From the NCBI GenBank assembly GCA_037349315.1, contig JBAIAC010000057.1, positions 11,501,501 through 11,565,500 of the forward strand: a stretch of DNA of 64,000 bases. Direction: 5' to 3'. Of the stretch, positions 59,356 to 64,000 are shown in pieces (the stretch's first letter is position 1; each line of letters begins with the position of its first letter). This DNA comes from Chelydra serpentina. Its lineage: Eukaryota > Chordata > Testudines > Chelydridae. The notes under the pieces were generated by a model. That model did not search any database and was not told where the DNA came from. It was given only the letters and a program-made list of their open reading frames with translations. Made by a program: the position numbers and the translations under genes.

Positions 59356-59485
59356 GTTATGCATCTGATGAAGTGGGTTCTAGCCCATGAAAGCTTCTGC
59401 CCAAATAAATTGGTTAGTCTCAAGGTGCCACAAGTACTCCTCGTTCTTTTTGCGGATACAGACTAACACGGCTGCTACTCTGAAA
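59356..59485 (+). mobile_element. Interspersed repeat with hammerhead-like core, copy 3 (best preserved)
   Basis: CTGATGA at 59365-59371 is followed by GTGGG (59373-59377), a six-base loop, CCCAT (59384-59388) and GAAA (59389-59392). Next come GCTTCTGC, AAATAAATTGGTTAGTC and GATACAGACTAACACGGCTG. Apart from a spacer base this is the order CUGAUGA, stem II, GAAA of a hammerhead ribozyme. Confidence 0.8.
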
Positions 59486-62155
59486 AGTGGGTAAATGTTC
59501 ATGACGTGTCACAATGATCTGTTATATAAAACTGTTTAGGAAAAGATGCGAGAAGGAGGCAGAAAGACGGCATTCATTTAAACAGAAAGGATCTCCAAGG
59601 ACTGTGTTAAGAGGAGCAGATATCAATTAACCAAAATTGGAGTATCAGAAATTAGGCCTAATTGGTGAACAAAATAATGAGAGGATGGATTATTCCACTC
59701 ACTATCTTTTTGGATCTGTTAAAAAAGACTTTTTTAGGGGGACGGGGGATGTGGGGGGGAAATCAAACCCAAACATTTTTTTATTTTTTTTTACTATCGG
59801 TGCAGTTGCAGCAGGATTGTTGCCGGGACTCCAGACCATGATACTCCAGTGGGGAGGCTTGTTCATCATTACTGCACGAGCGAGGATCCCAACCTGATAC
59901 ATGTGACATCCTGATCTGTCCTTCCCTCCCTTATGTGTTCCCTTTCTGCCCCTCCATCTCTCTCCCTCTAAGCTTTTCACCTGATCCTGACATGAACTGT
60001 ACTGCACCGCACCCACATGGTGAGATGAGACAGCCCATCCAGCTCCGCTCAGCCTGAGAAGGGCCAGTGAAGGAGAGGGACTTGACCAGACCAGACCAAC
60101 CAGACTTTGGCCCTGACTGGCATGCTGAGCCAGGGTCCAGAACAACAGCTGTTATGACCAAACTTCCAGCCCAAAATATCTGTCTGTGACTGACCAGGTG
60201 CCCTGTATCCTGAGAACATCAACAAAAGCTGCATTTCCCCCATCTACACTATCCTCTCTTCTCTCCCTTCTGTGTCTGTCTGTTTTGTCTAAAGAAGGAA
60301 AACAACCAGCATTCCCAATTCAGAATTAAACAGCAGAACTAACTTTATTTCCTCACCAAGAAGGACTGTTTAACTGAATAAGAGACTAATCAATATTCAC
60401 GAGCTCCAAAAACGGACTTTGATAGGTTTTGATTAAGTTTGTTTTGCATAAATAATCAATTTCTGTTTCCGTGCTCTTTACCTCACTTTGATTCTTTTCC
60501 TTTTGTGTGATTCAATCAATAAATGTCTAACCTTTGGCATGAATTTTATTGTGTTTGCCAGGGGAAGAAGCAGGCTGAGGTCTCTGTATACCAAACCCCA
60601 AACCTTGTTTAACACGATTTAATGTTGTACAGTGACTAACTCTTTGAGCCCATATATTCTATCAAAACAAATACAATAGCCCTTAGAAAGTCTCTGGTGT
60701 TGCTGTAATTTATGTCCTCCTCAAAATCTCTAGTGGTCACTGTCATAACATGTAGCAAAGACCGTAGCACAGACAAGAATAGTTTAGTGTATTCTGATGT
60801 TCAGTGCTCAGCATCTCTATTGCCCCTGCCTCACCCCTGTCCTCACAAAGGAAACATTTTTTGGCTTGTGCCCCACTCTGCTCTTTTATGAAACAGCTTC
60901 AACATTTTGTCCAAAAGAAAAATAACATTCCACTGGTTTTATTTACATTAGCAGTGTCGGGTGTAACAATTCTTGCCCTCCCCAGTTTTGCTGGATGACC
61001 TACTGGAAAACTGAAGTGGAAGCTTTCTCAGCTCTGAAAAGCAGGACACAGGGATGGTGAATCTTCTACAGAGAGAGTTTTCTCTTGAAAGTTGGTTGTG
61101 AATTCAATTCAAACAAATGTTCACAAAACCAAAAGAGAACCCCTGCCTTTTAAACAATCAGACTAAGTAGCCCACCCTGTCACAATTGCTCAGGTTAAAG
61201 TCTCTTGTGATGTCCTAATCCCTCTAGTCTCCAGTCTTCTGATGAATCCTCCAGCATAAAGAGACAAGTTGAGATCTGATTTTCATAGCGTAAAAGGCAG
61301 GAGGGAGAAAACACTTGTTTGAAAAGCTGTGAAGCCTCTCTATGGATCATAAAGAAGCAAAAAAGGTCAAACTTTATTTTTTCTTTGCAAGACTTTTTCA
61401 CCTCACAACCCACATTAGCACAGATTTCCTCCTGCACGAGCAGGCCAACTACCATGCTCCAGGAGTCAAGTCTCTGACACTTCGTTGCTGGTGGTGCAAT
61501 TCTAACCAATGCCCCAGGCGTCCAAGCAAAGAGAGCTACTCTGCACACAGCAGCAGACAGGCGTTATCAGAGACCACCTAACTGCAGGGGACACATCTTA
61601 TTTACAAGCACTGTATCTCGTAAGCTAGGACTGCAAAAATGTATCTCTGACAGCATGACTGTTGCCTCTCAGAAATCATGTCATATTGTGGCCGGTTTGG
61701 TTCTGCATGTGAGACAGGCAGGGAGAGGAAAGAAGAAGGAATCCAAGCATGCACAGCACAATTTTACAATTATCGGCAATGTAAAGTGAGTCAGCAGCAG
61801 AGTCAGGGGAGGAAAAGACCAGAGGATGCCAGCGTCTACCGTCAGCATTTTGTTTCAGGCCGGAGAACGAAAAGGGTCAGGAATAAGTGGCTGGAAAAGG
61901 ATCCGTAATCAGGGAAACACCACATGGTTTGACAGTAGGGGGTTAATACAGAATTTTTTCAGGGACTCAAGGTAAAAAACTTTTGGCTGAGCTGGTTATT
62001 CCCCTGCCTGAGCCATCACTGCAAAGTAAACAGATAAACCACTGCCTATTTCGGGGAGGAAAAAAGATGTCTTCCAATCAGCACTAGAGAAAAAAGGAGT
62101 GACCCGAGATTCCATCAAGCAGAACAAGCAGAAAAGGCGGATGCCCAGCACTCAC

Positions 62156-62322
62156 CTCTTCCACGGTCCATTTGGCCACGCTCCTGGCAGTGAGGCCCGA
62201 AACCTCCGGCAGCAGCCTGCAGTGCTGCTCCCAGCAGAGATGGAGGCGGTGGGTCGGGCTGGAGGACAGGGAGGGCATGAAGACAGACTGATGGAGGGCC
62301 TGCTGCAGAGTGAATTCTGTGT
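62156..62322 (-). CDS. L3MBTL1: L3MBTL-family gene, third-last coding exon (pre-SAM region and start of SAM domain)
   Basis: This 167-bp exon is bounded by a TTTCCAG acceptor and a GAG|GTGAGT donor on the minus strand. It starts with the last two bases of a split codon, followed by 55 open codons. The translation contains QQALHQSVFMPSLS, then LCWEQHCRLLPEV, then AKWTVEE, where the SAM domain begins. This arrangement just before the SAM domain is typical of L3MBTL proteins, which read mono- and dimethyl-lysine on histones through MBT repeats and compact or repress chromatin in the nucleus. The SAM domain supports self-association. The MBT repeats are encoded upstream, beyond 64000. The split codon means the preceding intron is phase 1; I could not find the preceding exon in the remaining 1.7 kb. 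No frameshift or stop is seen. Family assignment is strong; the choice of L3MBTL1 over L3MBTL3 or L3MBTL4 is inference from remembered paralog differences. Confidence 0.9.
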
Positions 62323-63624
62323 CTGGAAACAGAAACAAGAGGAGTCAGAGTCAGTAGTCAGTCCTCAATTTGAAGCAATACCAAAAACCAAAGTGTGTGT
62401 GTGTGTGTGGTAACACTTTGAAAGAGGAGAAAGGTGGGGCAGGAGCGCAGACTGCTATTCCATGGCACACTGCACTCGGAGCATGCCCCCAAAGAAGGGA
62501 AGGAAAAAACCAAAAGCAAGGCTGCCAGGCTGGCGACGTGATCGTTAGCTGTTTCTAGGCAAAATGACGTCCTGCTGCTAACACAGACGATGTTTGCAGC
62601 GTTTTATTGACAAGGTGGAGGAGTTCTGGTAACAGCATCTTTGGCTGGAAATAAATGGCACCATTCCAGTTCACAGCCCGTAACCGGCTTGCTAACAGTG
62701 AGACGCATGCCAGATGATGGCCTGGACCAACTCCCTCCCCCACAAGAGACTCCAATGCTCTAGGTTACCCCCAGACACCAATATTGCTCTCCATTTGTCA
62801 AATGAGAGTGAGGCTTAAAAAAAAATCAACACTCCCACGCCCTTCCCCCCCCCCCTCCCCCAAATGAGCTCACTTGATAAGTGCAGAGTCATGGTCCTAA
62901 AGGGATTTGTCTGGTTATACAATGGGAACTGACGCAAAGGATGGAACAACATAGACCACGTTCCTCTGGGTTATAATGGTTAATGTTTATTGTCCCCTCT
63001 CCTCCCCAATACAAAAGGGAAGCATTTCTAAACCTTGGAATACTTCATGTAAGATTATGGTCAAGGTTAATGGTGCCACCATGTGGCAACAAAGAATTAT
63101 GTTCTGCTACTTTACTGGCAAAAAATAAAAGCATGTAGCAAAGATACAGCTTCCTCCCTTGTCATCCCTCCAGGGCCGCTGAAAAGTGCAGGGGCAGCTC
63201 TGGTGATTAAAGTCCTGCAGACTTTATCCACAGACAAGGTGCAGCTTGCCTCGCATTGCCACGTCGGCGATGTGCCTCACCCTCATTCGGGAGGGCCACC
63301 CATGGGGGTGAGAAGGAACTGCAGACTCCATGGGCCATTTCGGTACTGGACTGGACTTTCTACTGAGAGACGAGCAGTTGGTGCTCACGGTGGGGGTGGG
63401 TGGTGATGTTCCTGTAGAAAACGGACTGAGGGTCTGTTTACACTGCAGTCAGAGGGGGGCATACCCAAGCCAGCTCCAATAACAATAGCCATGAAGCTGG
63501 GCAGCACCACCAGCAGCACAGGCTAGCGGCTCAAGTACATCCCAGAGCAGGGCTGTACAACTGCAGGTTACCTAGGGAGTTTGCACAATCCCCATCCTTG
63601 GAGGATTACATGAACGGGGTAGTC
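62323..63624 (-). other. 3' part of the next upstream intron of the L3MBTL-family gene
   Basis: Sequence upstream of the 62156-62322 exon, expected to be intronic. It holds a short (GT)n microsatellite at about 62392-62409 and a C-run near 62845. No exon with a frame-compatible (phase 1) donor and an open frame was found. Confidence 0.6.
62392..62409. repeat. (GT)n microsatellite
   Basis: About nine GT units in the intron upstream of the 62156-62322 exon. Confidence 0.9.
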
Positions 63625-64000
63625 CAGGGGTGGGCAACCTTTTTGGCCCAAGGGCCACATCTGGGTATGGAAATTGTATGGCGGGCCATGAATGCTCATG
63701 AAATTGGGGGTTGGGGTGCGGGAGGGGGTGAGGGCTCTGGGGTGGGGTAAGAAATTAGGAGTTCAGGGTATGGGAAGGGGCTCTGGGCTGGGGCAGCGGG
63801 TTGGGGTCTCCAGCTAGGGGTGCGGGCTCTGGGGTGGGGCCGAGGATGAGGTGTTGGGGGTGCAGGAGGGTGCTCTGGGCTGGGACCGAGGGGCTCAGAG
63901 GGCAGGAGGGGGATCAGGGCTAGGGCAAGCCCCAGCCCCTGCTCCCTGGCAGGATTAAAACATCTTAAGGGCCGGATGTGGCCCCCGGGCCCTAGTTTGC
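63625..64000. mobile_element. hAT-type element with internal minisatellite, cut by the window end
   Basis: The left end CAGGGGTGGGCAACCTTTTT is followed by GGCCCAAGGGCCACATCTGG. The window closes within the right part, GGGCCGGATGTGGCCCCCGG and then CCCTAGTTTGC, which is the inverted counterpart. Between them is a G-rich tandem array (GGCTCTGGGGTGGGG, GGGTGCGGGAGGG units). The complement of this array occurs at 15375-15700. Confidence 0.85.

Larger units (their letters stand above)
53823..62155 (-). other. Second-last intron of the L3MBTL-family gene
   Basis: This 8.3-kb phase 0 intron begins with GTGAGT and ends with TTTTAG on the minus strand. It contains an old CR1-like tail (54180-54530), a solo LTR with nested hAT elements (56459-58604), a Cry I SINE (59157-59332) and a hammerhead-like repeat copy (59356-59485). 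The segments 54850-56450 and 59490-62150 look like partly repetitive sequence that I cannot assign; no exon is seen in them. Confidence 0.8.

Noticed and set aside
63283..63411. Possible upstream L3MBTL exon on the minus strand (acceptor TTTTCTACAG, donor GAGG|GTGAGG, correct phase)
   Set aside because: The frame required by the downstream exon contains a TAG shortly after the acceptor, and the peptide does not resemble the family.

Overview
The window is vertebrate nuclear DNA, almost certainly from a cryptodiran (hidden-necked) turtle. The marker is the repeat content. There are four copies of a tRNA-headed SINE matching the turtle Cry I / polIII-SINE family as I know it: an A-box-like TAGCTCAGTGG, a B-box-like GTTCAATCC, and a CR1-like 3' end reading GGTTGGACTAGATGACCTCC. 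Around them are many CR1-type LINE tails, MIR-like SINEs, hAT and Tc1/mariner-type MITEs, a Ty3/gypsy pol remnant and a solo LTR. No prokaryotic-style operon, CRISPR array or phage is present.

One protein-coding gene is securely supported, on the minus strand at the right end. Three exons (62156-62322, 53760-53822, 49294-49422) join in frame across canonical GT-AG introns. They encode the C-terminal 118 residues of an L3MBTL-family (lethal(3)malignant brain tumor-like) chromatin protein, including the whole SAM domain and the stop codon. Residue choices favour L3MBTL1, but L3MBTL3 and L3MBTL4 cannot be excluded without alignment. The MBT repeats and the promoter lie beyond 64000. The 49 kb downstream contains no exon I can recognise, including none of the kinase gene SGK2 that follows L3MBTL1 in other amniotes.

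Layout: 1-8.4 kb is fairly GC-rich, mostly unique sequence with a few repeats. 8.46-9.55 kb is a CpG island, the only clear promoter-like region, with a minus-strand splice-donor match at its left edge and a plus-strand TATA-like box and donor match at its right edge. 9.7-49 kb is gene-less intergenic (or unrecognised intronic) DNA made of unique sequence and transposon debris. 49.3-62.3 kb is the L3MBTL 3' half with two repeat-filled introns, one holding a solo LTR with hAT elements nested in it. 62.3-64 kb is the next intron, ending inside a hAT element cut by the window edge.

I did not find a new biological system. The items most worth a second look are hammerhead-ribozyme-like cores in five repeat copies, the CpG island with outward-facing donors, the layered solo-LTR/hAT insertion, a near-perfect 42-bp palindrome, and the missing expected neighbour gene. 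Family names for repeats rest on my recognition of consensus motifs, not on a database search.
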